Part shown: positions 36,015 to 43,937 of the stretch, one piece after another
How the letters are laid out: each line of letters starts with the position of its first letter
How positions within the stretch are numbered: the stretch's first letter is position 1
Origin: a bacterium
GTDB lineage: Bacteria; CLD3; SB21
Length of the DNA: 64,000 bases
Reading direction: 5' to 3'
NCBI GenBank assembly: GCA_008933615.1
Contig: WBUR01000001.1
Span: 62,001-126,000, forward strand
The notes under the pieces: model-generated
What the model saw: the letters and a program-made list of their open reading frames with translations, nothing else
Told to the model about the DNA's origin: nothing
Databases searched by the model: none
Translations under genes and position numbers: made by a program

Positions 36015-38556
36015 ACTCCAATGGATCGATTATTTTTCTTACAAAGCTGTTTTCATAGTCAACTGCTATAACGTTCTTTGATGCAAGACGACAGCCCAAA
36101 TAGAGTTCTACAAAGATATCAGAAAAATCATGTATGATCAAATGATTAAAATGAAATAAAGAGGCAACTGCTCGAATCAATTCGCTCCAATCACTGTTTT
36201 GAGATTGCATACTTCTTGGATATTGGAATTCTTTTTTGAGTAGCCCCAATTCATCAAGCTTTTGTGCCAATATAATTTGCCTTCTATAATCTTCCTGAAA
36301 ATTCGGCTTGATTGAGTTATCATTTTTCCAATTCTGGTAATCTTCGAAAATAGTCTTCAATGCATTTGTTTCGACCTCATTTGAGCCACCGCTAATTTTG
36401 GCAAGATAATTATCCCATGTGTTTATACAACTGTCACGAAAAGTCGAATTTCCAATTAAATCTGTATAAATAAAACATAGCCCGCTTAACCTTAACAGTT
36501 CAATTATTGGCTGAGAAACAAGTATTTGACGGTAGAATTGTAGGTTACCAGACTCACGCAGAATTACCTTAAAGTCCATGCTAGCGTCAAAAAACGCCCT
36601 AAAAATATCCTCAAAGCAATCGCTGTCGTTCTTACTCATTCTGTCAAACACTTCTTGAGATACGCTAAAATAAGCTTGCCCAAAAAGATCCGGAATGGTC
36701 TCAGGTAAATTCAATTTCACGAGAGGAGATAAGGATTTACTCATCTCTACAATTGTATTTCGCGATCTACTATTGATTTCCATAATAATTTGATCAAATA
36801 TATCTGCTGGCCAAACAACATCGTCCTGAATTTTAAACTTCTTGAAATCTTCCATTTGTGATTTAATTGTTTTCAAATGGCTTTTGATTTTCCAGTAGAC
36901 ATGCAAGACACGTTGGCGGACAAAAGAAGACTCTGCGACAAAAACAGAACCCGAAAGAAGATTCCTGATGTTATCAGAAAAAGCAAATAGGCATTTTATA
37001 GCATCATTTACCGATTCAGACACGACTTCAACATATTTCGCTGTAGCTAATTGCACAATATACCATTTCGGCGTTATAATTTTCCCCTCAACTTTACTTT
37101 CAAATTGAATAAAAGAAGTAAGTTGTTCGAGGACTGGTATGTAGTCATCAAAAAAGTCTAGCGCATAAGGAGTAGCATTGTTTTTAGTCAGTTGCACAAT
37201 ACGCCCATTAAATACATCTGGTGTGGCGCTCTGAATTCTTAAAAGAAGTTTCAATACCAGACTTTCTAAGCACAATATAAAGACATCCAGAGATTGCAAC
37301 AGATCAGATGAGAATTCCTTTCTTTGATGATCAGAATCAATCAATTTTTCCATTACATTATATAAACCCTGTAAGACAATCTTACCGGCGCGTACATTTC
37401 CGGATTGCCCGCAGTCCTCGCTGACAATTTTCATGTAGTTTCCAAATTGTACAAATGTTTCAATTCGCTTCTTTTCAAGAGTTCGATCCAAATACTGAAA
37501 AAGTATATTCAATATTTCAACCTCAAACCACATTATGTCCTTTGTTACTTTAGGTGCCGGAAATGCATAAGTTCGAGCAGAAATTTCTTTGGCGGGATCA
37601 TTTGAAGGCAAAAAGGGAGTAAAGACGTGCTTTTCTCTGAACCACTTGCTATCAGTCGGAATTCTTCCCTTAAGTCCTAAATAGTATCTCAAACCTAAAA
37701 TTATTTCTTCAATTTCTAGGCCGCCAGTTTTTTTTATCGAAGAAACATCTACGGATAAAGTAACTGAATCAGATAAATACCTGAGATAGAATGATACTTG
37801 TTTTCTGTGATGAATTTGGAAGGATGGGTCTAACCAGTTTTTGCTTTCCAAAGTAACGCTTCTAATCTCTTTCCCAATCTTTCTAATCAAAATACGAGTC
37901 AATACAGCTACATTGAAGAACTCAAAGGCAAATTTGACTGCTTGAAAAAGATAGAAAATGAGTCTTAATGAATTCCAAGTGAGGAAGAATATGATGAATG
38001 CTTGTGGTGTGAATCTCAGGCTAATGGAAACTAATACAAGTATTGAAATAGCTGCTAAAAACGTACTTTGCCTGACGTAAGCGACGATTATTGGTTCATC
38101 CATTAATAGAGAACGAAGCTCACTTGGCGCTTTAGAATAGGTTGTACTTGCAACCGTACCTAAGAGAGCAAAGAAAAGCCCAAGTAGAACACCTGAGAGG
38201 CCTGCCACGGTTGAAAGAAATTGAACAATCCGGTCATTAGTTGCTCCCAAGTATTCAATACGAGGAACCCATGCAACTATGTTCCGAATGAATGTGGGAA
38301 TCTCCCAATAATAAGTGTTCCATGTTGCATTGCATAGGGTCTCAACAGTTAGCAACACGAATACTAAGAGAATCGACTTCACAATTGATGGAAATGTGTG
38401 CCACCAGATTGTACTCCCCATGTTCCATTGCTGAAAATATGACTTGACCTTCCTGGTAAGATTCAACCTCAAACTTCGATAGGTAAAATCAACTCTTTGT
38501 CGATAATGGTGAATCTTCCAATATAGCGGATTACTTGGATTTGGGAAAAATTGCAT
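36004..38556 (-). CDS. Unrecognised 850-residue membrane protein, cargo of the defence island
   Basis: Membrane helices are predicted by eye at about 56-73, 112-136, 165-181 and 183-203; the remaining 640 residues look helical and cytoplasmic, with frequent charged and aromatic residues and no Walker or nuclease motif that I can see. ATG at 38556 starts MQFFPNPSNP. It is cotranscribed with the 287-residue gene. Low GC and flanking hsdR and hsdM remnants show separate origin from the hsd genes. A membrane effector with a large sensing or scaffold part is possible (inference); it may equally be a transporter-like accessory. Confidence 0.7.
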   Translation of the reverse strand: MQFFPNPSNPLYWKIHHYRQRVDFTYRSLRLNLTRKVKSYFQQWNMGSTIWWHTFPSIVKSILLVFVLLTVETLCNATWNTYYWEIPTFIRNIVAWVPRIEYLGATNDRIVQFLSTVAGLSGVLLGLFFALLGTVASTTYSKAPSELRSLLMDEPIIVAYVRQSTFLAAISILVLVSISLRFTPQAFIIFFLTWNSLRLIFYLFQAVKFAFEFFNVAVLTRILIRKIGKEIRSVTLESKNWLDPSFQIHHRKQVSFYLRYLSDSVTLSVDVSSIKKTGGLEIEEIILGLRYYLGLKGRIPTDSKWFREKHVFTPFLPSNDPAKEISARTYAFPAPKVTKDIMWFEVEILNILFQYLDRTLEKKRIETFVQFGNYMKIVSEDCGQSGNVRAGKIVLQGLYNVMEKLIDSDHQRKEFSSDLLQSLDVFILCLESLVLKLLLRIQSATPDVFNGRIVQLTKNNATPYALDFFDDYIPVLEQLTSFIQFESKVEGKIITPKWYIVQLATAKYVEVVSESVNDAIKCLFAFSDNIRNLLSGSVFVAESSFVRQRVLHVYWKIKSHLKTIKSQMEDFKKFKIQDDVVWPADIFDQIIMEINSRSRNTIVEMSKSLSPLVKLNLPETIPDLFGQAYFSVSQEVFDRMSKNDSDCFEDIFRAFFDASMDFKVILRESGNLQFYRQILVSQPIIELLRLSGLCFIYTDLIGNSTFRDSCINTWDNYLAKISGGSNEVETNALKTIFEDYQNWKNDNSIKPNFQEDYRRQIILAQKLDELGLLKKEFQYPRSMQSQNSDWSELIRAVASLFHFNHLIIHDFSDIFVELYLGCRLASKNVIAVDYENSFVRKIIDPLEYEN

Positions 38557-38653
38557 TGTTAATTACAATGTTTTATGGTCTATTAATAATTACAGAGATC
38601 AAGATAGAAATTTTGACAAATCGATTTCCACATTTTCAACCTCGATTTTTCAT

Positions 38654-38800
38654 TTACGCAAGCAACTTATGTGTCAATTTGATAAGTTCCCCTATCTCCC
38701 CCTCACTGAATAACTTCTCCACAGAATTCATCCCAAGATTAGTAAACGGTTCCTCATACAGATCGGCCAGTTCGAGTTTGCGTCTTTGCAGGAAGACACT
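38654..38800 (-). pseudogene. hsdR 3'-end remnant (copy A)
   Basis: The minus strand encodes VFLQRRKLELADLYEEPF and then TNLGMNSVEKLF, ending LTHKLLA-stop, colinear with the last 47 residues of the intact HsdR at 45001-47820. There is no upstream hsdR sequence. It lies just upstream of the 850-residue gene, where a functional hsdR 3' end would be if the cargo had sat directly behind hsdR. Confidence 0.9.
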
Positions 38801-38816
38801 TTTTCACCCATTTTCC

Positions 38817-39749
38817 TTAGGCTGTCTTAATTTTAGCAATGTGTGGTGAAATTGCCTTCTCAAATTTGATCATTGCTCCAATCATTTCATCAGCAATTAA
38901 CTGCCATTTTTCGTGATCTTTATATCCACCAGAGGCAAAGTATCTCGCAATTCGGGATGCCCTTTTTGCGTCAAGTCGTTCCCAACTTAACTGGTCACCA
39001 AATATTTGCTCAATCTCCGTTTTATTTTTATATAGTTGATCAAATATAAGTTTGTTATCAACTCCAGAATCTTTGTCTTTGTCGATATACAATTCGATTT
39101 TCGTTTCATGTTGCCCCACACCGTAATTAAGAGTAACTCCAGAAATACCGGCTCCTGTCCCAATCCAACTATACATTCCCGGGGATATATTTGCATGAAG
39201 GTTCGTTTTTGTCTTCGCCCGATCGAGTAATACTGCCCAGAATTCTTTTCGTAAGTGATGTCGTTTATCATATTCCTTTTTTGTCTCACCGACTTCTCTT
39301 GCTTCTTCGCTTGGCCCAACAATCAATGTAAAAAGAGGTGCGGGAGGAGACTTTTCGATCTTGATTCCTTCAATTTTAAATAGATAAAATTCGGCTCCCG
39401 TTGATTCATTTAGCCAAGAAATCGCTTTAATATGTTCCTGTCGAGGTTCGGCTACAATCCAGATTGCCCTGGCTGCATTTACAGACGCAAGGTACGTAAT
39501 GACTTTGCCTAAATGATCATGGTTACTTTTCTCGAGTTGATTTTCAATAACTACGAGATCCCCGTCTTCGTCTTCAGCAACCAAGTCGACACTGAAATTG
39601 CCTGTACTCTGCTCCTTCTCTGGGTTGGATAAGTGAAAGTCTACTACATCATTTAGCACATCAATATTTTTTTGTAGCCATGTCGTAAAATCCTGTGCTT
39701 CGTGCTTCCATATTTCTCGTAAGGCTACCTTTTCAATCTTTCCGATCAT
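38817..39749 (-). CDS. DUF4268-type protein with PD-(D/E)XK-like core
   Basis: 310 residues. The N-terminal half shows FSVDLVAEDEDGDLVVIENQ (about 52-71), an Asp and a later Glu-x-Gln in place of Glu-x-Lys, followed by a helix with HDHLGKVITYLA; this is the pattern of a restriction-endonuclease-like fold. The C-terminal half (HLRKEFWAVLLDRAKTKTN; ISGVTLNYGVGQHETKIELY) matches what I know as DUF4268. It is seen in defence neighbourhoods, often alone. ATG at 39749 has AAAGGATG upstream, and that sequence is also the end of the hsdR remnant. It is a separate cargo block. Nuclease activity is inferred only. Confidence 0.78.
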   Translation of the reverse strand: MIGKIEKVALREIWKHEAQDFTTWLQKNIDVLNDVVDFHLSNPEKEQSTGNFSVDLVAEDEDGDLVVIENQLEKSNHDHLGKVITYLASVNAARAIWIVAEPRQEHIKAISWLNESTGAEFYLFKIEGIKIEKSPPAPLFTLIVGPSEEAREVGETKKEYDKRHHLRKEFWAVLLDRAKTKTNLHANISPGMYSWIGTGAGISGVTLNYGVGQHETKIELYIDKDKDSGVDNKLIFDQLYKNKTEIEQIFGDQLSWERLDAKRASRIARYFASGGYKDHEKWQLIADEMIGAMIKFEKAISPHIAKIKTA

Positions 39750-39752
39750 TGG

Positions 39753-39863
39753 TCATCCTTTCAAGCAACAAAGCTTTTTTGTGAGTCGAATCAATTCAGC
39801 CACTTCCTCTTTTCTAAACAATTTTTCCACTGCATTCATGCCCAGATTCGCGGCTTTTAACAG
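39753..39863 (-). pseudogene. hsdR 3'-end remnant (copy B)
   Basis: The minus strand encodes NLGMNAVEKLFRKEEVAEL and then IRLTKKLCCLKG-stop, aligned with the HsdR C terminus (NLGMNAVEKLFDKAEVEEL). Its stop lies 3 bp before the DUF4268 start. Upstream it is joined without gap to an hsdM 5' fragment. Confidence 0.9.
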
Positions 39864-40056
39864 AAAAAAGCGATGTGAACGCCTGCCCGCGGCGCTTCGC
39901 CGCGGCTGCGCGGGCATTGTCCATGTCTTCCAATCTTTTCAGAAAGATCAGATAGGACATTTGTTCAATGGCCGTACGCGGATTGGAAATACCGCCGGAC
40001 CAAAATTTGTCCCAAAGACTGTCGATTTTTGAGCGGAGATCGGGGTTGGTTAACAC
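39862..40056 (-). pseudogene. hsdM 5'-end remnant (codons 1-65)
   Basis: From a GTG at 40056 the frame encodes LTNPDLRSKIDSLWDKFW and on to RRGQAFTSLFS, nearly identical to HsdM residues 2-65, then switches abruptly to sequence of the hsdR 3' remnant in another frame. The intact hsdM has ATG at this place. The junction is a direct hsdM'-hsdR' fusion, best explained by deletion between two hsd loci. Confidence 0.92.
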
Positions 40057-40071
40057 GGTTCCTTAAATGTT

Positions 40072-40160
40072 TAAGATGTCACGCTAAGTCCTAAGCAGTC
40101 GAAGGGTGTCCCAGACGGAGTCGATTCTTGAGCGGAGATCGGGATTTGTTGACGTTTTTG
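40072..40160. repeat. Dispersed 43-bp repeat plus hsdM 5' fragment (copy 2)
   Basis: 40072-40114 is the second copy of the repeat at 35058-35100. After it the minus strand (40107-40160) encodes STNPDLRSRIDSVWD, matching HsdM residues 2-16; the start codon is lost. The order hsdM 5' end, repeat, second hsdM 5' piece is the same at both places. Confidence 0.85.
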
Positions 40161-40266
40161 CTTAGGTTAATTTCTGAATTCAATAGTCTGTCTGCTGGGT
40201 GTGCTTTTGTTTGATTTTCTGATAATTATGGTCTATCAAACTCTGAGTACATAATTCATAGGAAAC

Positions 40267-41226
40267 TTACGCAACATATTTCCCAATTTTCTCAGATAAT
40301 ATCTTCTTCAATTCTGGGCCATTCTTATATTTAAAAAATTGTCTGTGTTGCAGGTCAAATGGAATGTCAGATTGTTTTTGTGCCATTAATATGGTGTTTT
40401 TCCCAATTGCGTGAGCGTACCCTAATTCGAAAAAAACATTCGCATTTCGGCCCGTCAAATCTGCAATGATAATTGTAGAACGCTCAATCATCTGATAGAT
40501 TATATTTATGACACTGCGCGTTTCGAAAATCTCGTCAGCTCTAACACAATAGTATCCGTGTTGCTTCATAATCGCTTTCACATTGTGATAAACCCCTGTA
40601 AACTTCTGAGCAAACGGCATAAGTACAAAACAAATTCTTTTATCACTCACGTCGTCTAATATTCGATAAACCGCTGTAAGAGTAGAAAGAGAAAGTTCAT
40701 TCTTGTCAATCGCTGAAAAGAGCTCACCCTTACATAATCTACAGAATTCACCCTTTGCCATACCCAAATTAACATCAGCAACATTGTCACAAAAATCATT
40801 TGGGCAACTTAAAGTCTTATCCATATGGAGTTGACCCCGTTCATTTTTAGGATCGATTATGACATATGCAATTACATATTTAAGGAACTTATCTATGCTA
40901 AACTTTAATTTGTCCACCATTCCGTAGGTAGAGATTAGAGCGCCAACTTCATCGTGAGAGCAGAATATTTCCTCGAACAAAGGGAAATCGCATACTGCAA
41001 TCGGATATTCAGTGTAATTGTGTTTCTTTAAATACTGTTCCACTTGTTCCCAAATATACGTTTCTGGGTACAGTCCATTAATTATCTTGGAAGAATCCAA
41101 AGTAATCGTCTCATTACTTATATCAAATGAGAATGAATCTTGAAGCTGATTTAGTGAAACAACGACATTACTAATTAGTTGGGTCACTTCAGAACCAATT
41201 TGAATAAGTCTAATTTTCGTCTTCAT
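40267..41226 (-). CDS. Protein with zinc-binding middle and C-terminal TIR/deoxyribosyltransferase-like domain
   Basis: 319 residues. The first 130 are of unknown type. Four cysteines at 141, 146, 162 and 165 (CPNDFC ... FCRLC) make a likely zinc site. Residues 196-319 form a Rossmann-like domain: RICFVLMPFAQKF, YYCVRADEIFETRSVI, IIIADLTGRNANVFFELGYA and IPFDLQHRQFF. This signature (MPF ... RADEI ... ADLTGxNxNVxxELGxAH) is common in defence loci and is related to TIR and nucleoside 2-deoxyribosyltransferase folds, so it may bind or cut a nucleotide. AGGAGAGG precedes the ATG. It is the last gene of the six-gene cargo operon, 13 bp after the SLATT gene. Sensor, second enzyme or effector are all possible. 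Confidence 0.72.
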   Translation of the reverse strand: MKTKIRLIQIGSEVTQLISNVVVSLNQLQDSFSFDISNETITLDSSKIINGLYPETYIWEQVEQYLKKHNYTEYPIAVCDFPLFEEIFCSHDEVGALISTYGMVDKLKFSIDKFLKYVIAYVIIDPKNERGQLHMDKTLSCPNDFCDNVADVNLGMAKGEFCRLCKGELFSAIDKNELSLSTLTAVYRILDDVSDKRICFVLMPFAQKFTGVYHNVKAIMKQHGYYCVRADEIFETRSVINIIYQMIERSTIIIADLTGRNANVFFELGYAHAIGKNTILMAQKQSDIPFDLQHRQFFKYKNGPELKKILSEKIGKYVA

Positions 41227-41239
41227 TTCCTCTCCTAAG

Positions 41240-42172
41240 TTAAACTGATGGCAATGGCAGGCTTCGATTGAACCACAATTTATGCTCTCTACTAATCAGT
41301 TTCTCTGCTTCCATAATAAGGGAAAATATCGGTTTTTCTTCTACTTCTAATTCAAATCTATACTTTAACGACTCTAATTCTTTTGCTGTAATTGCGTAGG
41401 TGACCCGTAATTCCTCAAATCGTCTTGTTTGCCGCCACGTGAGACTTGTTGCGGTTATTGTAGAAAGGAAACCAAAAATGGAAAATTGCGAAATTGGAAT
41501 TAACATGGTCAATACTATTCCTGCCAACAACAGAACTAAGGACGTTATATGCCAACGGCTAGCTCGTTTAAAATTGTCCGATGCTCTTTCAGTGTACCAT
41601 TCTAATTGATCTTTTAACCGGTAAGTAATGTAAAAGCTCTTTTTCTTTAAAAAATCGCTCTCAACAAAAACCTCATGCATCCACTCAGCTATCGCGCCAA
41701 AACTGGAAGTGTATATTGAATACCACTCATTGAGATCAACATCTTTTTCGGTTTTCTCAACATATTCAAGAAATGTTGCTGATGCGTTCTTCTCATCTGC
41801 ATTATAAACACCTATTTTGAAGCAGAATAACCATGAATTGCTAAGAATGCTTTCAGCAAGAAATCGAGCCTTCTGCCAACCAGTCATATACTGCATGCTT
41901 TGTTGAAAAATCATAAGTCCTAGAAATACAATAGCCAGAATTACCATAATGCAGCGAATCAACTCATCATGGCTATTTTGGAAGATTGGCAGTGAGGAAA
42001 CAAAAGCAATTAATACAAGAATAACATTTTGCCCTCTAATTATATTTAGATATCTTGATTGGCAAATCAATGATATCTTGTTAAATTTATCGTACGAATT
42101 GGGCCCTTTTAGACTTCGTTCGTGGCTATTTGCGTTCTTTCGCGGCTTCTTCGATAGCGAGAGATAATTCAT
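41240..42172 (-). CDS. SLATT-like (DUF4231-like) multi-pass membrane protein, predicted effector
   Basis: 310 residues with four membrane helices at about 48-64, 71-89, 208-226 and 229-245. Each pair is followed by a helical part. GWQKARFLAESILSNSWLF (98-116) and YRLKDQLEWYTERASDNFKR (184-203) are SLATT hallmarks, so the chain looks like two SLATT-type halves. SLATT proteins are predicted pore-forming effectors coupled to nucleotide-signal systems (SMODS, SLOG, TIR). The start overlaps the TIR gene by 47 bp; no later Met is suitable. Low GC like its neighbours. In this operon it would be the membrane-damaging output (inference). Confidence 0.78.
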   Translation of the reverse strand: MNYLSLSKKPRKNANSHERSLKGPNSYDKFNKISLICQSRYLNIIRGQNVILVLIAFVSSLPIFQNSHDELIRCIMVILAIVFLGLMIFQQSMQYMTGWQKARFLAESILSNSWLFCFKIGVYNADEKNASATFLEYVEKTEKDVDLNEWYSIYTSSFGAIAEWMHEVFVESDFLKKKSFYITYRLKDQLEWYTERASDNFKRASRWHITSLVLLLAGIVLTMLIPISQFSIFGFLSTITATSLTWRQTRRFEELRVTYAITAKELESLKYRFELEVEEKPIFSLIMEAEKLISREHKLWFNRSLPLPSV

Positions 42173-42623
42173 GGTGCTTCCACGGAATAAGTTTTAAATC
42201 AAATTCTTTAATAAAGCCTGGTTTCTTGTCTGGAGGCTTTTCACCTTTGTGAACGCATATAACTCCTTTTCCCAACGCAATGCTCTCTCTAACTTCCCAA
42301 TCAACCCATTTACTTTCGTGTGTTATGTTAGAAATATAAATCACAGTAACTGATGCTTGGCGTATTCTTTCTCGGATTCCGCTTTTAATATACTCTGCTC
42401 TTTCGCTGTCAAATGGCTCTTTCAAGGAATAGTCGTTAAATTCTAAATCGCTATTTTCGTTCTTTGCTTGTCCTCTTAACAGATTTACATCATTCACATC
42501 CCGATGATCAAAACTAATAAAAACGTTTCTTTTGTCAGGTTGAGCATCCTCAAATGCATTTTGTGCCACTTTGGAGAGTCGATCAATTATTCGGGTGTCA
42601 TAACTACCTCCACCACCACCCAT
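42126..42623 (-). CDS. TIR-domain protein with N-terminal glycine run, predicted NAD-consuming signal enzyme
   Basis: 165 residues starting Met-Gly-Gly-Gly-Gly-Gly-Ser-Tyr. Residues 32-125 are a TIR-like domain of the MTH538/ThsB kind: NVFISFDHRDVND, FNDYSLKEPF, VTVIYISNITHES and KWVDWEVRESIALGKGV, with Glu110 in the place of the catalytic Glu of TIR NADases. ThsB-type TIRs make cyclic ADP-ribose isomers. The ATG has AAAGGAGG six bases upstream, on the last codons of the queC-like gene, so the start is sure and the glycine run is real. A short Gly run exposed after Met removal is unusual and suggests the N terminus is a substrate of the preceding QueC-like enzyme (inference). Confidence 0.82.
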   Translation of the reverse strand: MGGGGGSYDTRIIDRLSKVAQNAFEDAQPDKRNVFISFDHRDVNDVNLLRGQAKNENSDLEFNDYSLKEPFDSERAEYIKSGIRERIRQASVTVIYISNITHESKWVDWEVRESIALGKGVICVHKGEKPPDKKPGFIKEFDLKLIPWKHHELSLAIEEAAKERK

Positions 42624-42624
42624 A

Positions 42625-43230
42625 TTATCCTCCTTTCAAATATTTAAGTGCATTTGTGATTTCAAGGCACGAAATACATTTTCCACATGGCTTGGGGTTC
42701 CCCGAATGACATGAATAGGTTTTACCAATTCTTTTCGATTCTGCCAATTTTATCACTTCTGCTTTGTTGAAGCCTATCAGTGGAGCGAGTATTTTTATTT
42801 CGTATTCCAAAACAGTTGAAATAAAAGATTCTGTCTTTCGGATAAACTCGTTAGTTTGATCAGGAAATAGACTGTATTTATCCGTCAATAATCCAATTGC
42901 CACGTTTCTACTCTGCACATGATACGCATATGAACTCGCAGCTAACAGAAACAGTGTGTTTCGACCAGGAAGGAACGCATCCTCTTTTACTCTCATCCTT
43001 TTATCAGTAAGCCCTGAATGGATCAACTTGCCAAATCCATTCAAGTTCATTCTTTTAGGCTTCGGTAATTTATGTTTCAAATGGTTATAGAGGCATGCTT
43101 TCCATTCTAATTTTACTGATCTTTGTCCGTAGTCAACAAAGAGTGGAAACAACTCAAAATCTTTCTCATCTGCAAGAATAGACATGAGCGTTGAATCGAT
43201 TCCGCCTGAAACTAAAGTAACTATTTTCAT
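42625..43230 (-). CDS. QueC-like (7-cyano-7-deazaguanine synthase family) enzyme, Cap9-like
   Basis: 201 residues from ATG at 43230, which overlaps the TAA of the OGG-like gene (TAATG); a longer frame starts at 43266. SGGIDS (8-13) is the PP-loop that adenylates a carboxylate. LPGRN (88-91), GLLTDKYSLFPDQ (113-125) and the zinc cysteines 174, 182, 185 and 188 (SCHSGNPKPCGKCISC) are as in QueC. QueC turns 7-carboxy-7-deazaguanine into preQ0. No queD, queE or folE lies in the window, so it is not a biosynthesis operon. In type IV CBASS and Qat loci, QueC-like proteins act in defence and, as reported recently from memory, couple the deazaguanine to protein N termini. Confidence 0.88.
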   Translation of the reverse strand: MKIVTLVSGGIDSTLMSILADEKDFELFPLFVDYGQRSVKLEWKACLYNHLKHKLPKPKRMNLNGFGKLIHSGLTDKRMRVKEDAFLPGRNTLFLLAASSYAYHVQSRNVAIGLLTDKYSLFPDQTNEFIRKTESFISTVLEYEIKILAPLIGFNKAEVIKLAESKRIGKTYSCHSGNPKPCGKCISCLEITNALKYLKGG

Positions 43231-43934
43231 TAACGATAAATTTTTAATGTTCGCATTGTTACCCAAATCGCCAAATCTAAATGTAACAATGCTACATTAT
43301 AAGTTGTAGCATACGATCGCAATTTATTTTCGAGTTCCTCATATTTTGATAATGTCGCAACACTTGTCAATGAATTATACGTCAACCCGGTTATTTTCAT
43401 AAAATTAAATACATGCTTATCTAGGACAGCAAATTCAGAATAGTATCCAATATTTCGTAAGAACATACTGGCTTGTTTCGGCCCCAACCCACAACAACAA
43501 TCAATGATTTTTTTTCTAGCGTCTCTGGTGTCTTCCGCGCAACTAAGGATTTTCTTTATTGTTAGATTATTAAGATAAATGTTTTCGAGGGTTTTGAGAA
43601 TATGTTCTCCCTTTTTTACAAAAAAACGTAGTCGTCTTGAATATCTTTTATTTTCATAGTTAAAATAGATAGGTTCGCCCATTGCTGCAATGAGTTGAGA
43701 CTTAATTTCAAAGAAATCCACTTCATTATTAGGTATTCGTAAGATATTTTTCTTATTAAGACTGATCATTGCAGCTGACGCAGCCTCATATTTTTCTTGG
43801 CTACTCAAAATACACAACACTAGCTCTGACAGTAATTCGCTTTCATTTTCTAATGGAGGAATTTGACCGACTAATTTCCTAGCCTCCTCGCACACCTTTA
43901 ACACTGTTTCATGTATTTTAGAAACTGTTTGCAT
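43230..43934 (-). CDS. OGG-like HhH-GPD glycosylase/lyase-fold protein, Cap11-like
   Basis: 234 residues. The C-terminal half contains the helix-hairpin-helix and active-site region CCGLGPKQASMFLRNIGYYS (147-166) with Lys153 and the catalytic Asp172 in FAVLDKHVF. This is the pattern of Ogg2/AGOG-type 8-oxoguanine glycosylases. The N-terminal part (SELVLCILSSQEKYEAA) is the usual helical lead. It starts 3 bp after the TGT-like gene and its stop overlaps the queC-like start. With TGT- and QueC-like neighbours it forms the three-enzyme accessory set of type IV CBASS, so it likely acts on a modified base or conjugate, not on genomic 8-oxoguanine repair (inference). Confidence 0.82.
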   Translation of the reverse strand: MQTVSKIHETVLKVCEEARKLVGQIPPLENESELLSELVLCILSSQEKYEAASAAMISLNKKNILRIPNNEVDFFEIKSQLIAAMGEPIYFNYENKRYSRRLRFFVKKGEHILKTLENIYLNNLTIKKILSCAEDTRDARKKIIDCCCGLGPKQASMFLRNIGYYSEFAVLDKHVFNFMKITGLTYNSLTSVATLSKYEELENKLRSYATTYNVALLHLDLAIWVTMRTLKIYR

Positions 43935-43937
43935 TAA

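Noticed and set aside
38535-38849. Plus-strand 104-residue gene
   Set aside because: It is the complement of the hsdR 3' remnant and the start of the 850-residue gene.
39814-40056. Functional short HsdM variant
   Set aside because: The frame carries only residues 1-65 of HsdM and then runs into hsdR remnant sequence in the wrong frame, with GTG replacing ATG.
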